Assembly: GCF_023517795.1 (NCBI RefSeq) | Contig: NZ_CP082928.1 | Coordinates: 4,278,001-4,342,000 of the forward strand | Source of the DNA: Pseudomonas fulva | GTDB lineage: Bacteria > Pseudomonadota > Gammaproteobacteria > Pseudomonadales > Pseudomonadaceae | Direction of reading: 5' to 3' | DNA length: 64,000 nucleotides | In this document: piece by piece, positions 26,888 through 35,324 of the stretch | Layout: every line of letters begins with the position of its first letter | Position numbering within the stretch: the stretch's first letter is position 1 | Notes under the pieces: generated by a model | What the model was told of the DNA's origin: nothing | The model's input: only the letters and a program-made list of their open reading frames with translations | Databases searched by the model: none | Program-made: the position numbers and the translations under genes

Positions 26888-28048
26888 TCAGTGGGTGCGG
26901 AAGTGCCCGCTGCCCGGTTTGAAGCGCATTGCCATGATCATCAACAGCAGCGTGGCGGCGGCCATCATCAGCCAGCTCAGGCGCAGGTCATTGGTGTACT
27001 GGCGCAGCAGGCCGGCGAGCAGCGGCGAGGTGGCGGCGATCAGGTAGCCGCCGCCCTGCACGAAGGCCAGCAGGTCGCCGGTCTGGCGCGGGTCATCGAG
27101 GTGATCCTGGGCGACCACCAGCGACAGCGGAAACAGAGCGCCGATTCCGATGCCGATCAGCACGCAGATCACCACCACCAGCGCCAGCGGCGCGACCACC
27201 AGGGCAATCAGCCCGAGCAGCAGGCAGACCAGCACGAAACCCAACAGCACGCGGCGATCCGGGCAGCGCGCCAGCAGGCTCGAGGCCAGCAGGCCGGCGG
27301 TTACTTCGCAGAGGGTCAGGGCGGCCAGCAGCAGGCCGCTGGACGCGGCGCTCCAGCCCAGCGACGTGTAGTAGGGCGGCAGCCAGGCCAGCACCAGGGT
27401 ATAGCCCGCGGTGCCGACGCCGAAAAAGGCCATCAGCAGCCAGGCGCGTGGCGAGCGCCAGGGGTTTAATGGCGCCTCTGCATGGGCGGCAGCGGGTTGG
27501 TCCGCCGGTGCGGCGCGGCACCATACCAGGCAGGCGACGATGGCCGGCACGGCCCAGGCCGCCAGCGCCCAGGACCAGCCCAGCCATTGCGCCAGCCAGG
27601 GCGTGAGCGCCGCACCAAAGGCCGCGCCACCCATGATCGCGCAGCTGTAGAAGCCGATCAGCCGGCCGGCATCATGGCTGAAGCGCGCCTTGATCAACCC
27701 CGGCAGCAACGCCTGCACAGAGGCGATACCGGCGCCGGCCAGCAGGGCGCTGAGCAGCAACGGCGTAGCGCTGGGCAGCAGGCCGCGGGCCAGGCAGGCG
27801 AGGGCGATCAGCAGGGTGCCGAGCCAGATGCCGCGTCGCTCGCCGAGCCGCCCGCGCAAGAACGTGGCCACCAGGGCGCCAAGGCCCATGATCACGATCG
27901 GCAGGCTGGTCAGCAGGCTGGCGCCCACGTGCCCGAGCTGGGTGTCCAGCTGGATGCGGTCGAGCAGCGGGCCCACCGCCGCGAGCACCGGGCGCAGGTT
28001 CAGGCCCAGCAGGATGATCGCCAGCAGCAACAGGGTCTGGCGTTTCAT
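26888..28048 (-). CDS. CynX/NimT-family MFS transporter
   Basis: 386 aa with 12 membrane helices. The N-terminus LLLAIILLGLNLRPVLAAVGPLLDRI is the CynX-type signature (NLR-P-A-GP). ATG 28048 overlaps the stop of the EamA gene upstream (4 nt); a longer frame to 28105 is inside that gene. CynX relatives are thought to move cyanate, nitroimidazole or other small organic compounds. Together with the EamA exporter and the divergent MarR gene it forms a probable efflux unit. Confidence 0.82.
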   Translation of the reverse strand: MKRQTLLLLAIILLGLNLRPVLAAVGPLLDRIQLDTQLGHVGASLLTSLPIVIMGLGALVATFLRGRLGERRGIWLGTLLIALACLARGLLPSATPLLLSALLAGAGIASVQALLPGLIKARFSHDAGRLIGFYSCAIMGGAAFGAALTPWLAQWLGWSWALAAWAVPAIVACLVWCRAAPADQPAAAHAEAPLNPWRSPRAWLLMAFFGVGTAGYTLVLAWLPPYYTSLGWSAASSGLLLAALTLCEVTAGLLASSLLARCPDRRVLLGFVLVCLLLGLIALVVAPLALVVVICVLIGIGIGALFPLSLVVAQDHLDDPRQTGDLLAFVQGGGYLIAATSPLLAGLLRQYTNDLRLSWLMMAAATLLLMIMAMRFKPGSGHFRTH

Positions 28049-28947
28049 TGCGCCTTCTCCTGGGCGCCGCGCCAGGCCACCAGCAGCACGCCGCTGACGA
28101 TGCACAGCCCGGCCAGCAGCATCGACAGGCTGCCCTGTTCACCCAGCAGACCGATGGCCATGGCGGCGCCGAGCACGGCGGCCACCGAGCCGATCTGGCT
28201 GAGGAATACAGCGCCGGCAAGCTTCTGCAACACGAAGAACAGCGCGTAGACGATGGCGAACAGCGCCATCTGCACCAGCAGCAGAAGCACGGCGGTGTGA
28301 TTACCCAGCTGCGGCGCCAGGTCGACGCCCAGCAGGCCTATGGGCAACAGCAGCAGGGCACCGCCCAGCAGCATGCCCGGTGCCAGGGACAACGGGCTGG
28401 CGCCGCTCGGCCAGTAGCGCGAGCGGTAGATATTGCCCATGGCCAGGAACAGCGGGATCGACAGCGCGGCCAGCACCCAGAGGCGGGGCGCGTTACCGTC
28501 CTGCAGCTTGCCCAGGGCCAGCAGCACGCTGCCGACCAGGCCGATGCCGATGCCCAGCAGGCGAATGCGGCTCAGCGGCTCCATGCGCAGCCCCAGGGCC
28601 ATCAGGTAGGTGAACAGCGGCGGGAAGGCCAGGCACATCGACGCGAAGCCGGCGCCCACATGGCCGATGGAGGCGAACAGCAGGCCATTGGGCAGGGCGA
28701 TGCTGATCAACCCGGCGATCAGGTAGTAGCGCAGCAACGGCGGCGTTACGCCCGTGCGCTCGCCACGCAGGCGTACCAGCACCAGTAGCGCCAGGCCACC
28801 GCCGATCAGGCTCCACAGCAGGAAGGCCAGGGGCTGCCAGCCATTCAGGCCGGCCAGTTTCACCAGGTTGCTGGTCAGGCCCATCAGGGCGCCGATCACC
28901 AGCAGCAGAAGCAGCGCCAGGTAGGGTCGCTGCAGGGGCTGTCTCAT
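28045..28947 (-). CDS. EamA-family (DMT) exporter
   Basis: 300 aa with ten membrane helices in two EamA repeats (about 10-140 and 155-290). It is the first gene of a two-gene minus-strand operon with the CynX-type carrier. The start at 28947 is used because the frame extending to 29046 would overlap the divergent MarR gene and cross its putative operator. Substrate not deducible; family members export amino acids, metabolites or drugs. Confidence 0.83.
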   Translation of the reverse strand: MRQPLQRPYLALLLLLVIGALMGLTSNLVKLAGLNGWQPLAFLLWSLIGGGLALLVLVRLRGERTGVTPPLLRYYLIAGLISIALPNGLLFASIGHVGAGFASMCLAFPPLFTYLMALGLRMEPLSRIRLLGIGIGLVGSVLLALGKLQDGNAPRLWVLAALSIPLFLAMGNIYRSRYWPSGASPLSLAPGMLLGGALLLLPIGLLGVDLAPQLGNHTAVLLLLVQMALFAIVYALFFVLQKLAGAVFLSQIGSVAAVLGAAMAIGLLGEQGSLSMLLAGLCIVSGVLLVAWRGAQEKAQ

Positions 28948-28999
28948 GCCTGTCTCCAAAGCCGATTTACGATAAGATGCAAACATTCTTTTTGAAAAG

Positions 29000-29017
29000 T
29001 ATCTTGATGGCAAGATA
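29000..29017. promoter_or_regulatory. MarR-type operator between divergent EamA and marR genes
   Basis: TATCTTG-ATGG-CAAGATA is a perfect 7-4-7 inverted repeat. It closely resembles the ATCTTGATATCAAGAT-like sites bound by many MarR proteins. It lies 13 bp before the MarR gene start and 53 bp before the EamA start, so one dimer could repress both directions. Confidence 0.7.
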
Positions 29018-29030
29018 AATCGAGGGCGAC

Positions 29031-29528
29031 ATGCAGGATCGAGCACAATTGGCTGCCGAGCAGTGGCGTGAACAACGCCCGGATCTGGACGGCTTCGCCA
29101 TGGCGGTGATGGGCAGGCTCGGCGAGCTGACCCAGGTGATCAGCCGCGACCATCTGGCGCCGTTCTTCGCCAGCCACGGCCTGCAGGCCGGCGAGTTCGA
29201 CCTGCTCGCGACCCTGCGCCGCGCCGGCGAGCCCTACGCGCTGATGCCCACCGCCCTGTACGAAAGCGCGATGATTTCCTCCGGTGGCATGACCAGCCGC
29301 ATCGACCGCCTGGAGAAGGCCGGGCTGATCGAGCGGCGCAAGCATCCCTCGGACCGTCGCGGCATCCTGGTGGCGCTGACGCCGGCGGGCTTCGAACTGA
29401 TCGACAACATGCTTACCGCCCACGTTGCCAACCTGCAGCGCGTTCTGGCCGCCCTCAGTGACGCGGAAAAACAGCAGCTGCATGCGCTCACCGGCAAGCT
29501 GCTGGCCAACCTGCAACCGGGTGAATGA
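29031..29528 (+). CDS. MarR-family transcriptional regulator
   Basis: 165 aa winged-helix protein. The DNA-binding region reads SAMISSGGMTSRIDRLEKAGLIERRKHPSDRRGILVALT (about 80-120), with the DRR wing that is typical of MarR. Probably represses itself and the divergent exporter operon via the palindrome at 29000-29017, and is relieved by a small aromatic or drug-like ligand. Confidence 0.9.
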   Translation: MQDRAQLAAEQWREQRPDLDGFAMAVMGRLGELTQVISRDHLAPFFASHGLQAGEFDLLATLRRAGEPYALMPTALYESAMISSGGMTSRIDRLEKAGLIERRKHPSDRRGILVALTPAGFELIDNMLTAHVANLQRVLAALSDAEKQQLHALTGKLLANLQPGE

Positions 29529-29540
29529 AAGGAATCGACC

Positions 29541-29837
29541 ATGTCGCTTACGGCATTGATCATCGGCGTGATCGCCCAGATCGTCTTCGCGGGCCTGCAA
29601 GGCCTGATCGTGGTGTTCTCCGGTTCGGCCATCGCCAACCACAGTGAACTGACCCCGTTCCAGGACCGCCTGCTGTCGAGCCTGATGCTGCTGCTCCCCG
29701 GCATCTCCCTGGCCACCGCCGGCCTGTTGGTGGTTGGTTATCTGAGCGCGGCGCCCTGGCTGTCCAACCTCTGGCACCTGCTGCCGGTGGTGGCGCTCGG
29801 GCTGTATCTGCTGTTCGTGCTGTGCTTGAATCGGTAG
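29541..29837 (+). CDS. Small membrane protein of unknown function
   Basis: 98 aa with three to four predicted membrane helices (about 3-28, 43-68, 76-96). AAAGGA lies upstream of the ATG, and the gene begins 12 nt after the MarR stop, so both are probably co-transcribed. I do not recognise a family. Conserved polar positions are few. Confidence 0.6.
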   Translation: MSLTALIIGVIAQIVFAGLQGLIVVFSGSAIANHSELTPFQDRLLSSLMLLLPGISLATAGLLVVGYLSAAPWLSNLWHLLPVVALGLYLLFVLCLNR

Positions 29838-29880
29838 CGGGCAGGGCACTGGGAACCCGTCCGGCAGGGGCTTGGTCGTG

Positions 29881-30041
29881 GCGCTGGATCATTAGAACGT
29901 GATCCACAGTGCGCTCTGTGGGAACGGGCCATGCCCGTGATTTCGGGCGCATGGCGCCCTCCCACGAAAGGCGCATGCCGAGTGCGTAGGGTGGATGACG
30001 CTTTATTCGTCCACCATGGGGGGCGTGGTGCTGAATCATTA
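29881..30041. repeat. Composite intergenic repeat, copy A (left of the IS5-type element)
   Basis: This stretch has three parts: the TGATCCACAGTGCG segment, a hairpin (CTGTGGGAACGGGCC to GGCGCCCTCCCAC) and the GTAGGGTGGATGACGC palindrome. It ends in CTGAATCATTA, where the IS element has inserted. Two further copies lie to the right of the element. Confidence 0.75.
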
Positions 30042-30951
30042 GGTTTTGTACGAAAAGTCGGTACGGGTAAAATTGCCGCCATGATTGGCTGGAGGCCCGC
30101 ATGGCAAAGCGTTACGAACTCACCGACGCATCGTGGGAATTGATCAAGGATCTGGTTTCTCCAGAGCAGAAGATGGGTCGCCCACGCAGTGATGATCGTC
30201 TGGTACTCCACGCAATCCTGTGGATCCTCTGCTCGGGCGCTGCCTGGCGTGATCTGCCGGAACGCTTTGGGCCTTGGTCGACGGTGTATCAGCGTTTTCG
30301 TGACTGGCGCGACGACGGTACGTTCGACCGGATACTGGAGCGCTTGCACATCCGATTAAACCGGGAGGGACTGATTGATCTGGACACCTGGATGATCGAT
30401 TCCACTGCGATACGTGCAACCCGAGCCTCTTCAGGCGCCGGGAAAAAAGGGGGCCTGAAGAACCGCTAGATCATGCTTTGGGGCGTAGTCGAGGCGGCCT
30501 TACTACCAAGATTCACATGATCTGTGACGCCAATGGTGTTCCATTACGCTTCATTCTTTCGCCGGGGCAAACCAGCGATATCGCTCATGCCCAGCCGTTG
30601 CTGGATCAGGTGCGAATTCCCGGTAAGCCGGGGCGTCCACGCAAACGCAGTCGCTGGTTACTGGCTGACAAAGGCTATGACGCGCAACACTTGCGCCATT
30701 ACTGCGACCGCTACCGAATACAGCCGGTGATCCCGCTGCGTGCCATGCCCCGCAAGCCTCGGCCTGGCCTGCCCCGACTCTTTGATCGTCCAAAGTATCG
30801 GCAGCGGAACATCATTGAGCGGATGTTTGGCTGGCTGAAAGAGAACCGCAGAATAGGTACTCGCTACGACAAGCTGGCGAGAAGCTTTTCAGCCATGGTC
30901 ACGCTGGCCTGCAGCCTGCGTTGCATGCGTCAGTACTTTTCGTACAAAACC
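30042..30951 (+). mobile_element. IS5-family (IS427-group) insertion sequence
   Basis: 910-bp element. Ends are inverted repeats: GGTTTTGTACGAAAAGT at the left and its exact complement at the right. TA is duplicated at both sides (30040-30041, 30952-30953). Removing the element restores CTGAATCATTAGAAC, which matches the same position in the neighbouring repeat copies (29881-29895 and 31093-31105). Two overlapping frames encode the DDE transposase. It looks intact and recent. Confidence 0.92.
30101..30469 (+). CDS. IS5-family transposase, N-terminal frame (orfA)
   Basis: 122 aa. N-terminal helix-turn-helix part (RYELTDASWELIKDLV) typical of the IS427 group, followed by the first catalytic Asp (WMIDSTAIRATRAS). 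The frame continues through a run of six A and five G (30443-30453), the likely site of a -1 ribosomal frameshift onto the second frame, where the homologous sequence HALGRSRGGLTTK continues. Confidence 0.88.
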   Translation: MAKRYELTDASWELIKDLVSPEQKMGRPRSDDRLVLHAILWILCSGAAWRDLPERFGPWSTVYQRFRDWRDDGTFDRILERLHIRLNREGLIDLDTWMIDSTAIRATRASSGAGKKGGLKNR

Positions 30952-30954
30952 TAG
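30478..30954 (+). CDS. IS5-family transposase, C-terminal frame (orfB, expressed by frameshift)
   Basis: 158 aa as shown, but as a fusion it would enter this frame at about 30442-30448. It carries GRSRGGLTTKIH, the second Asp (LLADKGYDA) and the catalytic Glu region (RNIIERMFGWLKENRRIGTRYDK). Its stop codon TAG at 30952-30954 lies outside the IS: T and A come from the target duplication and G from the flank. Confidence 0.88.
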   Translation: MGRSRGGLTTKIHMICDANGVPLRFILSPGQTSDIAHAQPLLDQVRIPGKPGRPRKRSRWLLADKGYDAQHLRHYCDRYRIQPVIPLRAMPRKPRPGLPRLFDRPKYRQRNIIERMFGWLKENRRIGTRYDKLARSFSAMVTLACSLRCMRQYFSYKT

Positions 30955-31180
30955 AACAGTGATTCAACTGTACGGCCTGTGGGAACGGGCCATGCCCGTG
31001 TTTTCGGGCGCATGGCGCCCTCCCACGAAAGGCGCATGCCGAGTGCGTAGGGTGGACGACGCTTTATTCGTCCACCATGGGGTGGTCGTGGCGCTGAATC
31101 ATTAGAGCGTGATCCACAGTGCGGCCTGTGGGAACGGGCCATGCCCGTAACTCGCGCGCATGGCGCACTCCCACAAGGGC
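30952..31180. repeat. Composite intergenic repeat, copies B and C
   Basis: Copy B (30952 to about 31092) again has the CTGTGGGAACGGGCC hairpin and the GTAGGGTGGACGACGC palindrome; copy C (about 31093 to 31180) repeats the first half only and ends in the hairpin. No gene is visible in the 303 nt between the IS and the LysR gene. Confidence 0.7.
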
Positions 31181-31257
31181 GGGGCAGCCATCAGCCCACT
31201 CAACTCTAGGTTAGGATCGCTCGCACGCTGGAGCATCAGGAGCGATCAGTTCTGCGC

Positions 31258-32151
31258 TTACAGCCGGTGATGCTCGATCAAAAAATCCACGAACAACCGC
31301 ACCCGCGCCGGCATCGTCGGGCCGCCGACGAACACGGCGTGAATCGGTTCCCGTTCGCCGGGGTTGAAGGCCTCGAGCAGTTGCACCAGGTCGCCGCGCC
31401 CGATGTCTTCATTGACGGTGAAGGCGCCGATACGGGCGATGCCGGCACCCACCCGTGCTAGCTGCGCCAGGGCCTCGCCGCTGCTGCATTCGATATTGCC
31501 GCACACCTTCAGGGAGAACACTTCGCCGTCGCGTACGAAGGGCCAGTTGGGCTCGGCGCGGCGGAAGTTGAAGCGCAGGCAGTTGTGCTGCAGCAGGTCT
31601 TCCGGCGCCTGGGGCGTGCCGTGGCGCGCCAGGTAATCGGGCGAGGCCACCACGATCTGGCCGGTGTCGCCGATCTTGCGCGCGGTCAGCGGGCTGTCCG
31701 GCAGCGGGCCGAAACGCACCGCCACGTCGGCCTGGCCGCCGAGAATATCCACCACCTCGTCGCCCAGGGTCAGGTCGACGACGATATTCGGGTAGCGCGC
31801 ACTGAACGCCGCCACCAGCGGCACGATGGCCAGCCGGCCGTGGCCAAGTGCGGCACTGACACGGATGCGGCCCTTGGGCACGCTCTGGTCGGCGATGGCG
31901 TCCTCGACCTCCGCCAGGTCGGCGAGGATGCGCCGGGCGCCACGCAGGTAGGCCTCGCCTTCGGCGGTGAAGGTGATCGCCCGGGTGGTGCGCAGCAGCA
32001 GGCGGGTGCCCAGGCGCTGCTCGGTGCGGGCGATGATACGGCTGACCGCCGAGGGCGTCATGCCCAGGGTGCGTGCCGCCGCCGACAGGCTGCCCTCCTG
32101 CGCCACGCGCACCAGCACTTCCATCTCGCCTGATCGGCCACCTACGTCCAT
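31258..32151 (-). CDS. LysR-family transcriptional regulator
   Basis: 297 aa. N-terminal helix-turn-helix (GSLSAAARTLGMTPSAVSRIIARTEQRLG, about 20-48), then an effector domain with VSAALGHGRLAIVPLV and ADVAVRFGPLPDSPL, typical of the AaeR/DmlR-like branch. Divergent from the MFS gene at 32246 with a 94-bp gap, so it most likely controls that transporter. Confidence 0.88.
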   Translation of the reverse strand: MDVGGRSGEMEVLVRVAQEGSLSAAARTLGMTPSAVSRIIARTEQRLGTRLLLRTTRAITFTAEGEAYLRGARRILADLAEVEDAIADQSVPKGRIRVSAALGHGRLAIVPLVAAFSARYPNIVVDLTLGDEVVDILGGQADVAVRFGPLPDSPLTARKIGDTGQIVVASPDYLARHGTPQAPEDLLQHNCLRFNFRRAEPNWPFVRDGEVFSLKVCGNIECSSGEALAQLARVGAGIARIGAFTVNEDIGRGDLVQLLEAFNPGEREPIHAVFVGGPTMPARVRLFVDFLIEHHRL

Positions 32152-32245
32152 TTGTGCCTCTGCAGCAAAGGTGTTTGCCAGAAAAGCGGTCTACCGCCCG
32201 TGAGAGCGGGATCGTAGCATTTGCGGCATAGATAAGGAGCCCTTC

Positions 32246-33415
32246 ATGCGTATCAATCCACCTCTCGTCGCGCTCGCCATCGGTGCCTTCGGCATCGGCG
32301 TTACCGAGTTCGCCCCCATGGGCATGTTGCCCGGCATTGCCAGTGACCTTGGCGTGTCGATTCCCGCCGCCGGCCTGCTGGTCAGCGCCTATGCCATCGG
32401 CGTGCTGATCGGCGCGCCGCTGATGACCCTGACCACCGGCAGGATTCCCCGGCGCTATCTGCTGATCGGGCTGATGGCCATCTTCACCCTCGGCAACCTG
32501 ATGTCCGCCCTGGCCACCGACTACACCAGCCTGCTGATCGCCCGGGTGGTCACCTCGCTCAACCATGGCGCCTTCTTCGGCGTCGGCTCGGTGGTCGCCG
32601 CCAGCCTGGTCGCCCCGGACAAACGGGCCGGCGCGGTGGCGGCAATGTTCATGGGCCTGACCCTGGCGACCATCGGCGGTGTGCCGCTGGCTGCCTGGTT
32701 CGGTGAGTTGCTCGGTTGGCGCACGGCGTTCTGGGGCATTGCCGGCCTCGGTGTGCTCACCATGCTCGCGCTGTGGTTCGCCCTGCCCAACGTCGAGCTG
32801 CCGAAGAGCGATGGCGTGCTCGCCGAAATCCGCGTGTTGGGCCGTGGCCCGGTACTCGCCGCGCTGGCGCTGACCGTGGTCGGCTCCAGCGCGATGTTCA
32901 CCGTGTTCACCTACATCGCGCCGATCCTCAGCACCCAGACCCATGCCTCCACCGGCTTTATTACCGCCATGCTGGTGCTCTACGGGGTGGGCCTGACCCT
33001 GGGCAACATGTGGGGCGGCAAGGCGGCGGATCGCTCCATCGACCGTACCCTGATCGCTTCGTTGGGCGCGCTGATTCTGGTGCTGCTGGCCTTTACCGTG
33101 CTGATGCGCTGGCCGCTGCCGGCCGCCGTGGCCATCCTCATCTGGGGCATCGCCAGCTTCGCCATCGTGCCGCCGCTGCAGATGCGCGTGATGGAAGCCG
33201 CCAAGGACGCTCCCAACCTCGCTTCGGCCGTGAACATCGGCGCCTTCAACCTGGGCAATGCCGTTGGTGCCGCCCTGGGCGGCGCGGTGATCAGCGCCGG
33301 GCTGGGCTACCCGGCGATCTCCCTGGCCGGCGCGGCGATGGCAGCGCTGGGGCTGCTGATGGTGCTGGGGTTTGCCTGGCGAGCCAGAGCGGTGGCGCTG
33401 GCGGTATGCCGTTGA
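32246..33415 (+). CDS. MFS transporter, DHA1 family (AraJ/NepI-like efflux)
   Basis: 389 aa with 12 membrane helices. ALAIGAFGIGVTEFAPMGMLPGIASDLG at the N-terminus and GAPLMTLTTGRIPRR (motif A) are typical of DHA1 sugar/arabinose-type efflux carriers. AAGGAG stands 7 nt before the ATG at 32246. It is divergent from the LysR gene and followed by a long palindromic repeat. Confidence 0.87.
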   Translation: MRINPPLVALAIGAFGIGVTEFAPMGMLPGIASDLGVSIPAAGLLVSAYAIGVLIGAPLMTLTTGRIPRRYLLIGLMAIFTLGNLMSALATDYTSLLIARVVTSLNHGAFFGVGSVVAASLVAPDKRAGAVAAMFMGLTLATIGGVPLAAWFGELLGWRTAFWGIAGLGVLTMLALWFALPNVELPKSDGVLAEIRVLGRGPVLAALALTVVGSSAMFTVFTYIAPILSTQTHASTGFITAMLVLYGVGLTLGNMWGGKAADRSIDRTLIASLGALILVLLAFTVLMRWPLPAAVAILIWGIASFAIVPPLQMRVMEAAKDAPNLASAVNIGAFNLGNAVGAALGGAVISAGLGYPAISLAGAAMAALGLLMVLGFAWRARAVALAVCR

Positions 33416-33426
33416 TTTGAGTGTAA

Positions 33427-33596
33427 GAACCTGTCCAAAGTCTGCTGCGCGTCGGCACTGCGGCGTTAAAAACAGGCTGGATTGCCAGCCCAGTCGGGCT
33501 GCTCATTTACAGCTCGTAAACTCCGCGTCCTCGCCTGTTTTTGTGGGGCCGCCTAGGCCTTGCATTGCTCTAGCTCGCGAGACTTTGAACAGGCTC
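33427..33596. repeat. 170-bp nested inverted repeat
   Basis: The outer arms GAACCTGTCCAAAGTCT (33427-33443) and AGACTTTGAACAGGCTC (33580-33596) are complementary with two mismatches. Inside them AAAAACAGGC (33468-33477) pairs exactly with GCCTGTTTTT (33533-33542). No ORF. It looks like a non-autonomous palindromic element and is the main content of the 433-nt gap before the ArsR gene. Confidence 0.65.
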
Positions 33597-33606
33597 TAAG
33601 GTTGCT

Positions 33607-33701
33607 AGGGCGTACCTGGCAGCGTTGCGTTCGCGAAGCCGTCTTGGCAGGTGGACTGTTCGCTGGCGCTACGAGCAGCCGGCGTTCCGATCCACCCTAG
33701 G
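33607..33701. repeat. Direct repeat family, copy 1
   Basis: GGGCGTACCTGGCAGCG to GGCGTTCCGATCCACCCTAG resembles 35682-35786; both contain TTCGCGAAGC, TTCGCTGGCGCTACG and GGCGTTCCG in the same order. A shorter relative is at about 37363-37398 (GGCCGGCGTTCCGGTCGGCC). Non-coding. Confidence 0.55.
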
Positions 33702-33819
33702 CGCCGCTGTGAACAGGGTAGGGGCCGCGGTTCGAGATGAACCGGGGCCCTTTGCGTTTGTGGCGAGGCGTGTAGCACACCAGAGCGACGGCAGTCGCCA
33801 GAAGAATCCTTAGATTGAC

Positions 33820-33839
33820 ATATCGGTAAATCTCGATAT
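33820..33839. promoter_or_regulatory. ArsR operator, site 1
   Basis: ATATCG-GTAAATCT-CGATAT, a 20-bp dyad 9 bp before the arsR-type gene start. The same ATATCG-N8-CGATAT pattern recurs twice after the gene, so this is probably the autoregulatory site. Confidence 0.75.
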
Positions 33840-33848
33840 TATCGCGCC

Positions 33849-34151
33849 ATGGACTTGATCGACGTATTCAAAGCACTCTCGAACCGCACGCGCCTTGAGA
33901 TTCTCAAGGGCCTGAAGGATCCCGCGAAGAACTTCCCGCCACAGGATGAAGGCGACGTTCACACGGTGGGGGTGTGCGTGAGCAGCATTCAGGAAGGGGT
34001 GGGGCTGTCGCAGTCGACGGTGTCCGACTACCTGGCGACGCTGCAGCGAGCGGGCCTGGTGGAAGTCAGGCGCATCGGGCAGTGGACCTATTACAAGCGC
34101 AACGAGAAAGCCATCAGCGCGCTGGCCGAGCTGATAGGCAAGGAACTGTAG
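33849..34151 (+). CDS. ArsR-family transcriptional regulator
   Basis: 100 aa winged-helix repressor. N-terminal DVFKALSNRTRLEILKGLKDP and recognition helix SQSTVSDYLATLQRAGLVEVRRIGQWTYYKRNE are typical. The metal motif ELCVCDL of SmtB/ArsR is not present; the equivalent stretch reads VGVCVSSIQ with a single Cys, so sensing by redox or an organic electrophile is more likely than metal binding. Three identical-type operators surround it, and an oxidoreductase gene follows. Confidence 0.87.
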   Translation: MDLIDVFKALSNRTRLEILKGLKDPAKNFPPQDEGDVHTVGVCVSSIQEGVGLSQSTVSDYLATLQRAGLVEVRRIGQWTYYKRNEKAISALAELIGKEL

Positions 34152-34169
34152 TTTTTCTTCATTCCTGAA

Positions 34170-34189
34170 TATCGGTAAATCCCGATATT
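34170..34189. promoter_or_regulatory. ArsR operator, site 2
   Basis: ATATCG-GTAAATCC-CGATAT, identical in half-sites to site 1 and extended by GA/TC on each side. It lies between the regulator and the oxidoreductase gene, 121 bp before the latter. Confidence 0.75.
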
Positions 34190-34261
34190 CCTTTTTATCG
34201 AAGTGAGGGCTTGCCATGGGCTGAGCGCGGAGCGAAATCGTCGTAAATTTTTTGTCTCAAT

Positions 34262-34281
34262 ATATCGAAAAATCCCGATAT
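34262..34281. promoter_or_regulatory. ArsR operator, site 3
   Basis: ATATCG-AAAAATCC-CGATAT, 28 bp before the oxidoreductase start, placed where RNA polymerase would bind. Its centre is 92 bp from site 2, close to nine helix turns, so looping between the two is possible. Confidence 0.75.
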
Positions 34282-34309
34282 CCCTTTTTCCAGAAACGAG
34301 GAATCAGCA

Positions 34310-35314
34310 ATGAAAGCGCAGATACTCAACGCCTTTGGCGGCCCGCAAGCATTCCAGCTGGTCGAGGTGCCCAAACCCGTGCCGCAAGCGGGGCAGGTGC
34401 TGGTGCGGGTGCACGCCACCTCCATCAACCCGCTGGATTATCAGGTACGCCGTGGCGACTATCCCGACCTGGTGCCACTACCGGCGATCACCGGGCACGA
34501 CGTTTCCGGCGTGGTCGAAGCGGTCGGGCCGGGCGTGACGGGCTTCGCGCCGGGCGACGAAGTCTGGTACACGCCGCAGATCTTCGAGGGCCCCGGCAGC
34601 TATGCCGAGTATCACGTGGCTGACGAAAGCATCGTCGGCAGCAAGCCTTCCTCGCTGAGCCATCTCGAGGCGGCCAGCCTGACCCTGGTCGGCGGCACCG
34701 CATGGGAAGCGCTGGTGGTGCGCGCGGCGCTCAGGGTGGGCGAGAGCGTGCTGATTCACGGTGGGGCGGGTGGCGTCGGCCATGTGGCGATCCAGCTGGC
34801 CAAGGCCATGGGCGCCAAGGTGTTCACCACCGTACGTGAAGCCAACTTCGAATTCGCCCGCAGCCTGGGGGCCGATGTGGTGATCGACTACGCACAGGAG
34901 GATTACGCCCAGGCCATCCTGCGGGAAACAGGCGGGCAGGGCGTCGACGTGGTGTTCGACACCATCGGCGGCGACACCCTGGCGCGCAGCCCCGACGTAC
35001 TCGCCCAACTCGGCCGGGTGATATCGATCGTCGACATCGCGCTGCCACAGAACCTCCTGCAGGCCTGGGGCAAGAACGCCAGCTACCACTTCGTGTTCAC
35101 CCGGCAGAACCGCGGCAAGCTCAATGAGCTGAGCGCCTTGATCGAGCGCGGCCAGCTGCGGCCACACCTCGGTGCGGTGTACTCGCTGGCCGATATTCCG
35201 CTGGCCCATGCGCTGCTGGAAACGCCCAACAACGGCCTGCGCGGCAAGATCGCCATCGCCGTGGTGCCAGAGGCGCACTCGGGCACCCACACCCAACCGT
35301 CGAACCCACGCTGA
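34310..35314 (+). CDS. Zinc-independent MDR-family NADP-dependent oxidoreductase (quinone reductase type)
   Basis: 334 aa. GroES-like N-terminal half ([30 protein letters not shown]) and Rossmann half with the nucleotide motif [21 protein letters not shown] (about 147-167). The catalytic and structural zinc Cys residues of alcohol dehydrogenases are absent. Such enzymes reduce quinones or enones with NADPH. Two ArsR-type operators stand upstream, so it is probably induced by an electrophile; the monooxygenase-like gene follows after 10 nt. Confidence 0.88.
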   Translation: MKAQILNAFGGPQAFQLVEVPKPVPQAGQVLVRVHATSINPLDYQVRRGDYPDLVPLPAITGHDVSGVVEAVGPGVTGFAPGDEVWYTPQIFEGPGSYAEYHVADESIVGSKPSSLSHLEAASLTLVGGTAWEALVVRAALRVGESVLIHGGAGGVGHVAIQLAKAMGAKVFTTVREANFEFARSLGADVVIDYAQEDYAQAILRETGGQGVDVVFDTIGGDTLARSPDVLAQLGRVISIVDIALPQNLLQAWGKNASYHFVFTRQNRGKLNELSALIERGQLRPHLGAVYSLADIPLAHALLETPNNGLRGKIAIAVVPEAHSGTHTQPSNPR

Positions 35315-35324
35315 GGAGGTGCCC

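Noticed and set aside
33849..34151. Arsenic-resistance regulator
   Set aside because: ArsR fold, but the metal-binding ELCVCDL motif is absent and no arsenic genes are nearby.
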